DNA from: Amarolinea aalborgensis
Lineage (GTDB): Bacteria > Chloroflexota > Anaerolineae > SSC4 > Amarolineaceae
Assembly: GCF_900491745.1 (NCBI RefSeq)
Contig: NZ_UETR01000038.1
Coordinates: 1 to 30,629 of the forward strand
Reading direction: 5' to 3'
DNA: 30,629 nt
Shown: piece by piece, positions 22,586-30,444 of the stretch
Layout: every line of letters starts with the position of its first letter
Numbering within the stretch: the first letter of the stretch is position 1
Notes under the pieces: generated by a model
The model's database searches: none
The model's input: only the letters and a program-made list of their open reading frames with translations
What the model was told of the DNA's origin: nothing
Program-made: the position numbers and the translations under genes

Positions 22586-24385
22586 ATGTACATTCTAGGT
22601 GTTTCTTGTTTCTATCATGACGCCGCGGCAGCCTTGCTGCACGACGGTCATCTGCTGGCTGCAGCCGAGGAAGAGCGTTTCTCCCGCGTCAAGCACGATT
22701 ACGGCTTTCCCATGCACGCCATTGAGTTTTGCCTGCAGAAGGCCGGCATTACGGCGGATGACCTCGATTACGTGGTTTTCTACGAAAAGCCGCTGCCAAA
22801 ACTGGAACGTATCCTGCTGAGCATTTTGCAGACCGTGCCTCGCTCCTACGTGGTCTTTCGCGAGGCCATGATTGCCTGGTTCAATGAGAAACTGTGGGTC
22901 AAGGGCCTCCTGGTCAGCAAGCTCAACTTGCCGACAGACAAGATTCTCTTTGTAGATCATCATCTTTCGCACGCAGCCAGCGCTTTCTTCTGCTCGCCGT
23001 ACAAAGAGGCCGCCATCCTGACGGTTGACGGCGTCGGCGAATGGACCACGGCCGCATTTGGCCGCGCCACGGCCCAGTGGGACGGCGTCGGTGAAAACCA
23101 CATCTGGCTTGACCAGGAGATTCGCTTCCCACATTCCCTGGGTCTGCTCTATTCTGCCTTCACCGCCTGGCTTGGTTTTCAAGTCAACGAAGGCGAATAC
23201 AAAGTAATGGGCATGGCGCCCTACGGTCAACCCAAATACACCGATCGGGTCGAAAAGCTCATCCAAGTGGCGCCTGACGGCTCCTTCCGCCTGAACATGG
23301 GTTATTTCACGTTCCATCATTCGACCGTCAGCACGTTCGGGGCGCGCTTCGTGGACTTGTTCGGAGCGCCGCGCGACCCGAATGCCCTGTTTGTCACCGA
23401 CCTGACGCATCCCGGCGGCGACCACAGCCGGGAGTTGAAAGCCCAAAACCAGTATTACGCGGACGTCGCGGCCAGCATCCAGCACGTGACGGAAGAGACG
23501 CTGCTCAAAATGGCGCACAACCTGCACCGCACCACCGGCATGAAGCACCTGTGCCTGGCCGGCGGCGTCGCGCTCAACAGCGTCGCCAATGGTCGCATCT
23601 TGCGCGAGACGCCGTTCGAGTCCATTTACGTGCAGCCGGCCGCGGGTGATTCCGGCGGCGCGCTCGGCGCGGCGCTCTACACCTGGCATGTCCTGCTCAA
23701 GAAGCCGCGTGAATTCACCCTGGAACACTGCTATTGGGGCGCGGAGTACGGCCAAGCCGAGATCGAAACCTTCCTACGCAGCCAGTCCATTCCTTACCAG
23801 GTGCTGCCGGACGATCGGCTGCAGGCTGCGGTGGTGGATGATTTGTTGGCTGGCCGCGTCGTCGGCTGGTTCCAGGGGCGCTTCGAATGGGGCCCGCGCG
23901 CCCTGGGCAATCGCAGCATCCTGGCCGATCCGCGCCGTGCGGAGATGAAGGAAATCGTCAACGAGAAGATCAAGTTCCGCGAGCCGTTTCGCCCCTTCGC
24001 GCCGGTCGTAACCGAAGAAGCCGCGGGCCGCTACTTTGACCTGGACGCACCGGATACGCATTACCCGGCGCGCTTCATGCTCCTCGTTGAACCGATCTTC
24101 GAGAACCGCCAGCATGAAATCCCAGCCGTGACCCACATCGGAGGCAGCGGCCGCCTGCAGACTGTGCGCCGTGACTGGAATCCCCGCTACTATGGCCTGG
24201 TGGAGGCTTTTGGCGAGGCTACCGGCACGCCGGTTTTGCTCAACACCTCCTTCAACTTGCGCGGCGAGCCGATTGTCACCACGCCCGCCAATGCCTTCAA
24301 CACCTTTAGCAAGAGCGAAATTGATACATTGGTCTTGGGCAATGCCCTCGTGCGCAAGGATCAGTTGGGGAAGCGTTCAACGTGA
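22586..24385 (+). CDS. NodU/CmcH-type carbamoyltransferase
   Basis: This 599-aa enzyme transfers a carbamoyl group from carbamoyl phosphate, through an ATP-dependent carbamoyl-adenylate, to a hydroxyl. The Kae1-like N-terminal domain begins ILGVSCFYHDAAAALLHDG and has EEERFSRVKHDYGFP and VDHHLSHAASAFF (metal and ATP binding). LCLAGGVALNSVANGRIL lies in the middle. The C-terminal domain has GRFEWGPRALGNRSILADPR and FREPFRPFAPVV. The length is typical. The start ATG has no clear Shine-Dalgarno sequence, but the family N-terminus begins exactly there. The stop overlaps the SGNH start (TGATG). Beside an SGNH hydrolase and DUF5989 it probably modifies a surface glycan, although nodulation-factor or antibiotic-like substrates are known for the family. 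Confidence 0.95.
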   Translation: MYILGVSCFYHDAAAALLHDGHLLAAAEEERFSRVKHDYGFPMHAIEFCLQKAGITADDLDYVVFYEKPLPKLERILLSILQTVPRSYVVFREAMIAWFNEKLWVKGLLVSKLNLPTDKILFVDHHLSHAASAFFCSPYKEAAILTVDGVGEWTTAAFGRATAQWDGVGENHIWLDQEIRFPHSLGLLYSAFTAWLGFQVNEGEYKVMGMAPYGQPKYTDRVEKLIQVAPDGSFRLNMGYFTFHHSTVSTFGARFVDLFGAPRDPNALFVTDLTHPGGDHSRELKAQNQYYADVAASIQHVTEETLLKMAHNLHRTTGMKHLCLAGGVALNSVANGRILRETPFESIYVQPAAGDSGGALGAALYTWHVLLKKPREFTLEHCYWGAEYGQAEIETFLRSQSIPYQVLPDDRLQAAVVDDLLAGRVVGWFQGRFEWGPRALGNRSILADPRRAEMKEIVNEKIKFREPFRPFAPVVTEEAAGRYFDLDAPDTHYPARFMLLVEPIFENRQHEIPAVTHIGGSGRLQTVRRDWNPRYYGLVEAFGEATGTPVLLNTSFNLRGEPIVTTPANAFNTFSKSEIDTLVLGNALVRKDQLGKRST

Positions 24386-25725
24386 TGCGATCGCTGCGAG
24401 GATTTCTGCGCGCGGCCGGACTGGCGCTGATGGGCATTTTGATTGCCGTCTTGCTGCTCGAGCTCACCGTGCGCATCCTGAATCTGGCCCCGCCTGCCTC
24501 CAGCCCAGGCTGGTTCTGGAAGTCGCCCGACCCGCAGTACGGTTGGCAACACCAAGCCGGCGCGACCGGGCGCTGGTTCAATCCATACAATGAATACAAC
24601 GTCGAGGTCACGATCAACAGCAAGGGCCTGCGCGATGTGGAATTGGACTACTCCAAGGCCGCGGACGAATTCCGCATTTTGGTGTTGGGCGATTCGTACG
24701 TCGAAGGGCTGCGCGTGCCGCTGGAGCAGACCTTCAGCAAAGTGCTTGAGCAGCGCCTCAATGCCGGCAACTCGCCCATCAAATTCCAGGTCATCAATGC
24801 GGGCGTCAGCGCGTGGGGTAGCGATCAAGCGCTGCTCTGGTTTCGCAATGAGGGCATCAAGTATGAGCCTGACCTGGTCGTTTTGGGATTCTTTCCAGGC
24901 AACGATTTTCTGAACAATTCCGAAGCCCTGGAGGTCGAGAACTTCGGCAGCGTACGCAAGCCTTTCTTTGCCCTGGAAAATGGACAGCTCACGCTGCACT
25001 ACTATCCGTTTGATCCCCAACAGGCGCCTAAGCCCACCGTCACGACCCCCATCAAGCCCACGGTGGGCGTCGCCGATGAGTCGCCGAGCGCGGCGCCTTT
25101 ACAAAGTTGGCGCCCCTGGCTGCATCGCAACTCTGCACTCTATCGCTTTGTGACGCCGATGCTGCGCGAGTCTGTTCCGCCCCTGGCGCGCCTCTTGGTG
25201 CGCTGGGGATTGATCGAACCGGGGCAGGAGGAAATTGACGCCGCCCTGCCGGCCGATTATATTCCGGTGACCTACGGCGTTTATCGGCGTCCGCCCACGG
25301 AGCAGTGGCAGGACGCGTTCACCCTGACCAATGCGCTGCTGCGCACGTTGGACAGGGAAGTCACCGCGGCGGGCGCACGCCTGGCCGTTGTCATTCTCAC
25401 AGCCCAGGAGCAGGTTTACCCTGCCTTGTGGGATGGCCTGCTGCAGCGTTATCCTGCCATGCAGGACAAGGAGTGGGATCTCGAGCAGCCAAATCGAGTC
25501 GTGTACAGCATTCTGGATGGGGGTAATATCCCGTACTTGGATCTGCTGCCGATCTTTCGCCGCCGCGCGGCGACCTCACGCGATCTGCTCCACCTGCGCC
25601 ACGATGGGCACTGGACGCCCGCTGCGGAGCGCCTGGCGGGTGAGTCGCTGTATGAGTTCTTAGTTCAAAACAGGTTGGTGCCCGTGGCTGGTTCAGCTGA
25701 GCCGAGCGCCGCCCCAACGCCCTGA
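24385..25725 (+). CDS. Membrane-anchored SGNH/GDSL hydrolase-like protein
   Basis: This 446-aa protein starts at ATG 24385 in a TGATG overlap; the adjacent in-frame GTG at 24382 is an alternative. One N-terminal signal anchor (LALMGILIAVLLLELTVRIL) places the rest outside the cytoplasm. Block I is ILVLGDSYVEG with the nucleophile Ser104, and block V is LRHDGHWTPA with Asp407 and His409, so the Ser-Asp-His set is complete. NAGVSAWGSDQALLWF and GFFPGNDFLNN supply the oxyanion Gly and Asn of blocks II and III. The C-terminal tail is Pro/Ala-rich. It may add or remove acyl groups on the exported glycan that the carbamoyltransferase also modifies; this is inferred from the gene pair. Confidence 0.88.
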   Translation: MRSLRGFLRAAGLALMGILIAVLLLELTVRILNLAPPASSPGWFWKSPDPQYGWQHQAGATGRWFNPYNEYNVEVTINSKGLRDVELDYSKAADEFRILVLGDSYVEGLRVPLEQTFSKVLEQRLNAGNSPIKFQVINAGVSAWGSDQALLWFRNEGIKYEPDLVVLGFFPGNDFLNNSEALEVENFGSVRKPFFALENGQLTLHYYPFDPQQAPKPTVTTPIKPTVGVADESPSAAPLQSWRPWLHRNSALYRFVTPMLRESVPPLARLLVRWGLIEPGQEEIDAALPADYIPVTYGVYRRPPTEQWQDAFTLTNALLRTLDREVTAAGARLAVVILTAQEQVYPALWDGLLQRYPAMQDKEWDLEQPNRVVYSILDGGNIPYLDLLPIFRRRAATSRDLLHLRHDGHWTPAAERLAGESLYEFLVQNRLVPVAGSAEPSAAPTP

Positions 25726-25816
25726 GAAGGCAGATTGTCGCCGGTCGAGCCGCCCCTTAGCGATCATCGCATGGGTGACTTTTCGACCGCAGGCGCCGTG
25801 AAATAGGAGGTGTTCG

Positions 25817-26005
25817 ATGGATATCAAGCGCACGACACGTGATGCGGGCGCGCGAGTGGGCCTGGTGGGTGAGATGCTCGGATACCTGGCCAAGCGCCGG
25901 CTCTGGTTTATCATCCCGATGGTGGCTGTTTTGTTGTTGTTCGGTTTGCTGATTGTGCTCGCCCAGGCGACCGCGATCGGTCCGCTGATCTACACGCTGT
26001 TTTGA
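25817..26005 (+). CDS. DUF5989 family small membrane protein
   Basis: This 62-aa protein has AGGAGG 6 nt before its ATG. After a polar N-terminus it shows LVGEMLGYLAKRRLWFIIP, a single membrane helix (VAVLLLFGLLIVLAQATA) and the terminal IGPLIYTLF that marks DUF5989. Members of this family are encoded next to carbamoyltransferases and SGNH hydrolases, as here. The function is unknown; a small subunit of a membrane modification complex is a reasonable guess. It is 91 nt from the SGNH gene, with no clear promoter between. Confidence 0.85.
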   Translation: MDIKRTTRDAGARVGLVGEMLGYLAKRRLWFIIPMVAVLLLFGLLIVLAQATAIGPLIYTLF

Positions 26006-26061
26006 TCGGGCGCGGCCGCCTCTGGGTCGGCGGCTGACTGCGCCCGCATGGAAAGGTTCCT

Positions 26062-26523
26062 GTGGAAGAACAACCGATCACGATTGTGATTGCCGAGCCA
26101 TTTTCGGCGCTGGTTGATGAAGAGGCTTTGCGCGCCATCGTGCAGCGCACCCTACGTCTCGAAGGTTGGCCCGCCGCGGAGCTGACCGTGGTCGTGACGG
26201 ACGACGCCCAGGTGCAGCAGTTGAACCGCGAGTACCGCGGCCTGGACGAGCCAACGGACGTGCTGTCGTTTTCCGCGCAAGAAACGCTGCCCGACGCAGC
26301 CGCCTTTGTCAGCGCGCCTGAACTGGCGCATTACCTGGGGGATGTCGTCATCGCCTATCCGTACGCGGCTGCCCAGGCGCCCACTTTCGGGCGGTTCGTG
26401 GCTGACGAATTGGCGCTGCTGGCCGTGCACGGCACCCTGCACCTGCTTGGCTATGATCACGCGACCCCCGTCGAAGAGGAAGCGATGTGGGCCAGGCAGG
26501 CCGCCATTCTCAACCCAGCATGA
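26062..26523 (+). CDS. ybeY: Endoribonuclease YbeY (rRNA maturation factor)
   Basis: This 153-aa protein carries the UPF0054 zinc-binding signature HGTLHLLGYDH, with the three ligands His123, His127 and His133. YbeY is a single-strand endoribonuclease needed for 16S rRNA 3' maturation and ribosome quality control. Upstream motifs LNREYRGLDEPTDVLSF (about 54-70) and LGDVVIAYPYAAAQA are also conserved. The start is GTG at 26062, with AAAGG 5 nt upstream. Its stop overlaps the DgkA start in an ATGA junction, an arrangement common in many phyla. It is a core housekeeping gene. Confidence 0.95.
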   Translation: MEEQPITIVIAEPFSALVDEEALRAIVQRTLRLEGWPAAELTVVVTDDAQVQQLNREYRGLDEPTDVLSFSAQETLPDAAAFVSAPELAHYLGDVVIAYPYAAAQAPTFGRFVADELALLAVHGTLHLLGYDHATPVEEEAMWARQAAILNPA

Positions 26524-26891
26524 AGGCCAGGCACAGCTTTTGGGATGGGTTCCGCGTGGCCTTGATTGGCATGGGCTACCTCTTCCGTACGCAGCATCAT
26601 GCCCGCATCCACCTCGCCATCATCCTGGCGGTGGTGGCTCTGGGCCTGTGGCTGACTTTACCGGCCGCGCATTGGGCTTTGCTCGTGCTGACCTTCTGCC
26701 TGGTGCTGGGACTTGAAGCCTGCAACAGCGCGATCGAAGCCCTGGGCGATGCCGTCACCCTGGACCAGCACCCCTTGATTGGCGCGGCCAAGGATGTCGC
26801 CGCGTCCGCGGTGCTCATGGCGGCCATGGGCTCTGTCATCATCGGCCTGCTCATCCTCGGGCCGCCGTTGTGGCAGAGGCTGATTGAATGA
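26520..26891 (+). CDS. dgkA: Diacylglycerol/undecaprenol kinase family protein
   Basis: This 123-aa integral membrane kinase has three hydrophobic helices. The family motif EACNSAIEALGDAV (66-79) supplies Glu66, Asn69, Glu73 and Asp77, and AAKDVAASAVLMAA (89-102) is the second signature. Gram-positive-type homologues phosphorylate undecaprenol, which would feed the lipid carrier used by the glycan clusters in this window. The N-terminal SFWDGFRVALIGMGYLFRTQ is typical. ATG 26520 overlaps the ybeY stop (ATGA); a reading from 26487 would extend into ybeY. The stop TGA lies inside the first unit of the 14-bp repeat array, so the last residues (LIE) may be repeat-derived. Confidence 0.92.
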   Translation: MKARHSFWDGFRVALIGMGYLFRTQHHARIHLAIILAVVALGLWLTLPAAHWALLVLTFCLVLGLEACNSAIEALGDAVTLDQHPLIGAAKDVAASAVLMAAMGSVIIGLLILGPPLWQRLIE

Positions 26892-26960
26892 GGAATTCTG
26901 AATGAGGAACGCTGAATGAGGAACACTCAGCATTCAGAATTCATCATTCAGCATTCCCTC
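26885..26960. repeat. 14-bp tandem repeat with inverted copy between convergent genes
   Basis: Three units of TGAATGAGGAANNN (26885-26898, 26899-26912, 26913-26926) are followed by inverted copies of the GAATTCTGAATG motif. A perfect 12-bp inverted repeat joins 26893-26904 and 26931-26942. The block contains the dgkA stop and abuts the GH15 stop, so it could fold in transcripts from either side. No T-run is present. Confidence 0.8.
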
Positions 26961-29258
26961 TCAGCGTAGGTAACGTTGAGAAACCGCGCTTGGCCTGTCG
27001 TTTACGACGCCATCGTGCAGCGAGCGCCACAACACCAGGTATTCGGCGTGCGCCCACACCAGCGGCGTCGCAGAGCCCGTGCCCTGGCCCGTATCTTCCC
27101 ACACTTGTTCGCTCAACAGCCCGCCCACGTTGGCAAAGGCCTCCAGGGTGCGCAGCAGACTGGCGGCGGTTGCGTGATCGCCCGCCGCCACGGCGTAGAC
27201 GCCGCGTTCGCCGGTGAGCAAGGGCCACGGTCGCCCTTTTTTCAAAACAGCGCTGGAAGGACTCTCTTCGCCGTACACATCACCGGGATAGCGATACCAG
27301 CTGAAGCCTTGCGGCGTTTGCGCCCGAATCGCGGCGTCAATTTCGGGCAAGGTGCCTGTCACCTCCGCATCGAGCGCGGGCAGCACGCCCAGCCGCACCA
27401 ACTCCAGGAAACTGGCATCCACGACGTGGCGTTGATCCACGTTTTGTCCGCCAATGCGCAGAATGGCGCCCTCATTCGGATTGCCTTTTCCGGTCAGGCG
27501 CAAGAAATAGCGGCCATCACCCAACGGCCCTGTGGTTGTGAAGGTCCATGGCTTGACCTGCCGCTGCCACGCATCGGCCGTGGTCAACCAGGCCGTGGCC
27601 GAGGCCTCGTCTCCGCTCTGGCGCGCCAAGTCAGCCGCGGCGACCAGCCCCGCAATTTCCGCGGCCAACGTGGCCGGCGAGTAACCACCCATCTCCTCCC
27701 AACGCTCCTGGGGCGTGGCCGGGCCACGCGCGGCAATGAAAGCCGCCGCCGGTTTGACCAAACTGGCGTAGCGATCCACGGCGCCCAGCCGCGCAGCCAA
27801 GAGGATAGGAGCGGCCGCTTCGTCGAGCTGGGTGGAAATCCAGTGCGGCCGGCCGTCTACGTAACTGTTCTGCGGGAAGCCCCCAGTGGGCAGCTGCTGC
27901 ACGTCATCCAGATACGCCAAGACCGCACGCGCCGTCGCCTCATCGCCTGCAGCCAGCAGCCCGGACGCCGAGTGGTACAGATCGCGCGCCCACACGCGCC
28001 GGTAGCCGCCCTTGTCCGTTGCGTCGGGTGAATGATCGCCCCAGGGCACGGCGCTCGACGCAATGATCGCGCCGCGGTAGGTCTTGTCCTCGTGCGCCTT
28101 GATGAGGGCCGCGCTCAAGTAAAACAGATCGGGCGCCTGGTCGTCCAGCTTCACCAGGCGCTGTTCATAACGCTGCCAGCCATCGAGATACGCCTGAGCG
28201 GTGGCGTCCCAACCTTGAGCAACGGCCCGCGCGGCCTGGTCACGCGCCACAGACTCACCGTCGCCAAAACCGAGCGCCAACACCCAGCCCGGCGCGGGCG
28301 GCAGCCAGACAGTCAAGGCCGGCCGGCCCGCGTCACCGGCCTGGTCAAAAGCCTGGTCAAGACGAAAATCGGCCAGGTCGGTCAAGCCGTCGCTGTTGCG
28401 CACGTAGCCTGCGGATGCAGTGACCCATGGGCTATCACTGGTGAGCGCAGCGAAAGTCGAGCTTTGCATGAGCGCGTTGGCGCTCGTATCGCTGAAGATG
28501 GCTACGCCCTCCGACCGGTTGACTTTGATGTGGTCGTCTTGGCCGGAGTTGGCCAGATGCGGCAGGGCATACAGGTAGACTTGATAGTCGCCTGGATCGC
28601 CTTGCAGGGCCTCGAAGGTTGCCTTGATGATAATGGCGTCCGCGGTCGGCGCGGCCGCAACCTCTTCCACGAGCCGATAGCGCTGCGCCTTGTCGGTCAA
28701 GGTGATGCGCCAGAACGGCAGGCGCGGCGATGGTCGTTCGGTCTTGATGTCGGCCTCGCGCCAGAGGTCATGCAGAAACGTTTTGCCATCGCTGACGAGA
28801 AAACGCAGCGAATGAAAATTGGCCTGGTCCAGGCGGGGCCAGAAGAGATCGGTCACTGCGCCGTCATCCAGGGTGAACCAGACGCGCGAGGGGTTGGTCT
28901 GGCTGATCGGGGCATCGTACGTAAAAGCAGTGCCTACGCCCTGGCGTGAGCCGCTGCTCCAGGCGCCCGGCGCGCGGGCGATCGCTTTTGGTTCGGGCGC
29001 GGGGCCGGTCGGTTGCGGCACAACCGAGGTGGGCAGAGCCGGCGTGTTCTGCGGGGGAATGATTTGTACGCCCGCGGCCACGGTCGGCGTGGCGCTGGCA
29101 ACTGGCGTCAAAGATGGCATCGGCGTCGCGCCAGGGGCAGAGGTGGGCGTCGGCCCCTGGCAGGCTGCCAGGCCGATCAACAAGAGGAAGGCCGGGAATA
29201 GCTTGAGACTCCTGAAGTCTGGGAGACTTCGGAAATCTGGGTACTGCTTGGTTTTCAT
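26961..29258 (-). CDS. GH15 glucoamylase-like lipoprotein
   Basis: This 765-aa protein starts at ATG 29258, which overlaps the alcohol dehydrogenase stop (ATGA); ATG 29264 is an alternative. A signal peptide with a lipobox (LIGLAAC) is followed by a Pro/Thr/Ala-rich linker, so it is probably a secreted lipoprotein. The N-terminal beta-sandwich and the (alpha/alpha)6 barrel of bacterial GH15 glucoamylases follow. Recognisable pieces are AVPWGDHSPDATDKGGYRRV with VWARDLYHSASGLLA, then WEEMGGYSPATLAAEIAGL (general-acid region, near nt 27680-27705) and GRPWPLLTGERGVY (base region, near nt 27210-27240). It should release glucose from alpha-glucans. The peptide YPDFRSLPDFRSLK just before the signal helix is encoded by the interspersed repeat shared with the GT39 gene. 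Confidence 0.9.
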   Translation of the reverse strand: MKTKQYPDFRSLPDFRSLKLFPAFLLLIGLAACQGPTPTSAPGATPMPSLTPVASATPTVAAGVQIIPPQNTPALPTSVVPQPTGPAPEPKAIARAPGAWSSGSRQGVGTAFTYDAPISQTNPSRVWFTLDDGAVTDLFWPRLDQANFHSLRFLVSDGKTFLHDLWREADIKTERPSPRLPFWRITLTDKAQRYRLVEEVAAAPTADAIIIKATFEALQGDPGDYQVYLYALPHLANSGQDDHIKVNRSEGVAIFSDTSANALMQSSTFAALTSDSPWVTASAGYVRNSDGLTDLADFRLDQAFDQAGDAGRPALTVWLPPAPGWVLALGFGDGESVARDQAARAVAQGWDATAQAYLDGWQRYEQRLVKLDDQAPDLFYLSAALIKAHEDKTYRGAIIASSAVPWGDHSPDATDKGGYRRVWARDLYHSASGLLAAGDEATARAVLAYLDDVQQLPTGGFPQNSYVDGRPHWISTQLDEAAAPILLAARLGAVDRYASLVKPAAAFIAARGPATPQERWEEMGGYSPATLAAEIAGLVAAADLARQSGDEASATAWLTTADAWQRQVKPWTFTTTGPLGDGRYFLRLTGKGNPNEGAILRIGGQNVDQRHVVDASFLELVRLGVLPALDAEVTGTLPEIDAAIRAQTPQGFSWYRYPGDVYGEESPSSAVLKKGRPWPLLTGERGVYAVAAGDHATAASLLRTLEAFANVGGLLSEQVWEDTGQGTGSATPLVWAHAEYLVLWRSLHDGVVNDRPSAVSQRYLR
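29204..29240. repeat. Interspersed repeat in the signal-peptide region of the GH15 gene
   Basis: Two imperfect units (cctgaagtctgg and tcggaaatctgg) with gagac spacers encode PDFRSLPDFRSLK. The 12-mer at 29211-29222 is identical to 11428-11439 in the GT39 gene, and 16 of the 19 surrounding bases match. Confidence 0.7.
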
Positions 29259-30256
29259 GCACATTGTAACACCGCCGCGCCGGTAATTTGGCTGCGCTTG
29301 AGGCGGCGCAGCACCTGGTTGGCTTCAAGGAGGGTAAACACTTCGACATCGGTCTGCAACGGAATCTTGGCGGCTAACGCCAACAGTTCCTCCGCATCTT
29401 GCCGCGTCGCGTTGGTCACGCTGCGCAGTTGGCGTTCCCCGTAGAGCAGACGGTAGTCGAATTCAGGAATCGGGCTGCTGTGAATGCCGGCCAGGGCTAC
29501 CGCGCCGCCGCGTTCCAGCACACGTAAGGCGTCGAGCGTAACCCCGCCGGAGGGGGTAAAGTTGATCGCAGCGTCCAGCTTGAACGGCGGCGTTTCCTGC
29601 GGTGAGCCGGTCCACACCGCGCCGAGCGCAGCCGCGTGTTCCTGGTGCGCATCGCTGCGCGTGAAGACAAAGACCTCACAGCCCCAATGGCGTGCGACCT
29701 GGATCGTCAGATGCGCGCTGGCGCCGAAACCGAATAGCCCCAGGCGCTGCCCTGGCTGCACCTGGCTCAGGCGCAGGGCGCGATAGCCGATGACGCCTGC
29801 GCACAGCAGCGGCGCGGCCTGCTCATCCGCAAAGCCGGCCGGCAGGGCGAACGCGAAATCCGCCACGGCCAGCATGGCCCCCGCGTAACCGCCTGGCGTG
29901 TGCAGGCCCGTGAAGCGCGCCTGTTCGCACAGGTTCTCTTGGCCGCCGCGGCAAAAACGACACGCGCCGCACGTGGCATGAACCCACGCCACCCCGACGC
30001 GGTGGCCAACCTGGAAACGTGTCACGCCCGCGCCCAGGGCTTTCACCACTCCCACCACCTGGTGGCCGGGCGTCAGCGGCAGGTGCGGCAGGGCCAGCTC
30101 GCCTTCGACCGTGTGCAAGTCGGTATGACAAACACCGCACGCCCGCACCGTCAGCAGAATCTCGCCCGGGCCTGGCTCTGGCTCCGGCAGTTCGGACACC
30201 ACGAGCGGGTCATTCTCATCCACAGACCAGGGCGCCAACAGTTGCATGGCTAACAT
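29255..30256 (-). CDS. Zinc-dependent alcohol dehydrogenase (MDR family)
   Basis: This 333-aa medium-chain dehydrogenase has catalytic zinc ligands in CGVCHTD (Cys43, His44 region) and PGHQVVG (His65); the usual GHE is GHQ, as in several AdhP-like members. Structural zinc cysteines are Cys96, Cys99, Cys102 and Cys110 in TCGACRFCRGGQENLC. The Rossmann motif is LGLFGFGASAHL, near residue 173. It should oxidise or reduce alcohols and aldehydes with NAD(P). The start at ATG 30256 has GGAG rather far upstream; ATG 30247 is possible. It is the first gene behind a near-consensus promoter, and its stop overlaps the GH15 start, so the two are co-expressed. The metabolic reason for that pairing is not obvious. 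Confidence 0.92.
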   Translation of the reverse strand: MLAMQLLAPWSVDENDPLVVSELPEPEPGPGEILLTVRACGVCHTDLHTVEGELALPHLPLTPGHQVVGVVKALGAGVTRFQVGHRVGVAWVHATCGACRFCRGGQENLCEQARFTGLHTPGGYAGAMLAVADFAFALPAGFADEQAAPLLCAGVIGYRALRLSQVQPGQRLGLFGFGASAHLTIQVARHWGCEVFVFTRSDAHQEHAAALGAVWTGSPQETPPFKLDAAINFTPSGGVTLDALRVLERGGAVALAGIHSSPIPEFDYRLLYGERQLRSVTNATRQDAEELLALAAKIPLQTDVEVFTLLEANQVLRRLKRSQITGAAVLQCA

Positions 30257-30314
30257 GATAGGCTCGATTTCTCCGTTAGAGTGGGGAGCAGGTCAAGATG
30301 CCTGGCCGGGTGGC

Positions 30315-30343
30315 ACTATACCATAGCCCGAACGCATGGTCAA
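30315..30343 (-). promoter_or_regulatory. Sigma70-type promoter for the ADH-GH15 operon
   Basis: On the minus strand, TTGACC (30343-30338), a 17-nt spacer and TATAGT (30320-30315) each match consensus at 5 of 6 positions. Initiation is expected near 30308, about 50 nt before the ATG at 30256. Confidence 0.65.
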
Positions 30344-30366
30344 CTCGATCTTCACCAGTTCGACGT

Positions 30367-30444
30367 GAGCGGCTCGACCGAGACTTCGGCGAGGCTTCGA
30401 TGAGCTCAGCCGAATCGCTCAGTCGAGCCGCTCGCCGAGGTCTC
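30367..30444. repeat. Nested inverted repeats (interspersed palindrome family)
   Basis: gagcggctcgac (30367-30378) pairs perfectly with 30422-30433, and gagacttcggcgag (30380-30393) pairs with 30431-30444 at 13 of 14 positions, so alternative foldings compete. Parts of this block recur inside the GT4 gene at 5368-5392. It lies upstream of the ADH promoter. Confidence 0.7.

Noticed and set aside
22595..23755. 386-aa minus-strand ORF opposite the carbamoyltransferase
   Set aside because: It is a shadow frame of a strongly conserved gene in GC-rich DNA, with no family motif of its own.
26976..28949. Two long plus-strand ORFs opposite the GH15 gene
   Set aside because: They have low-complexity Arg/Gln/Ala composition; the minus strand holds an intact GH15 enzyme.
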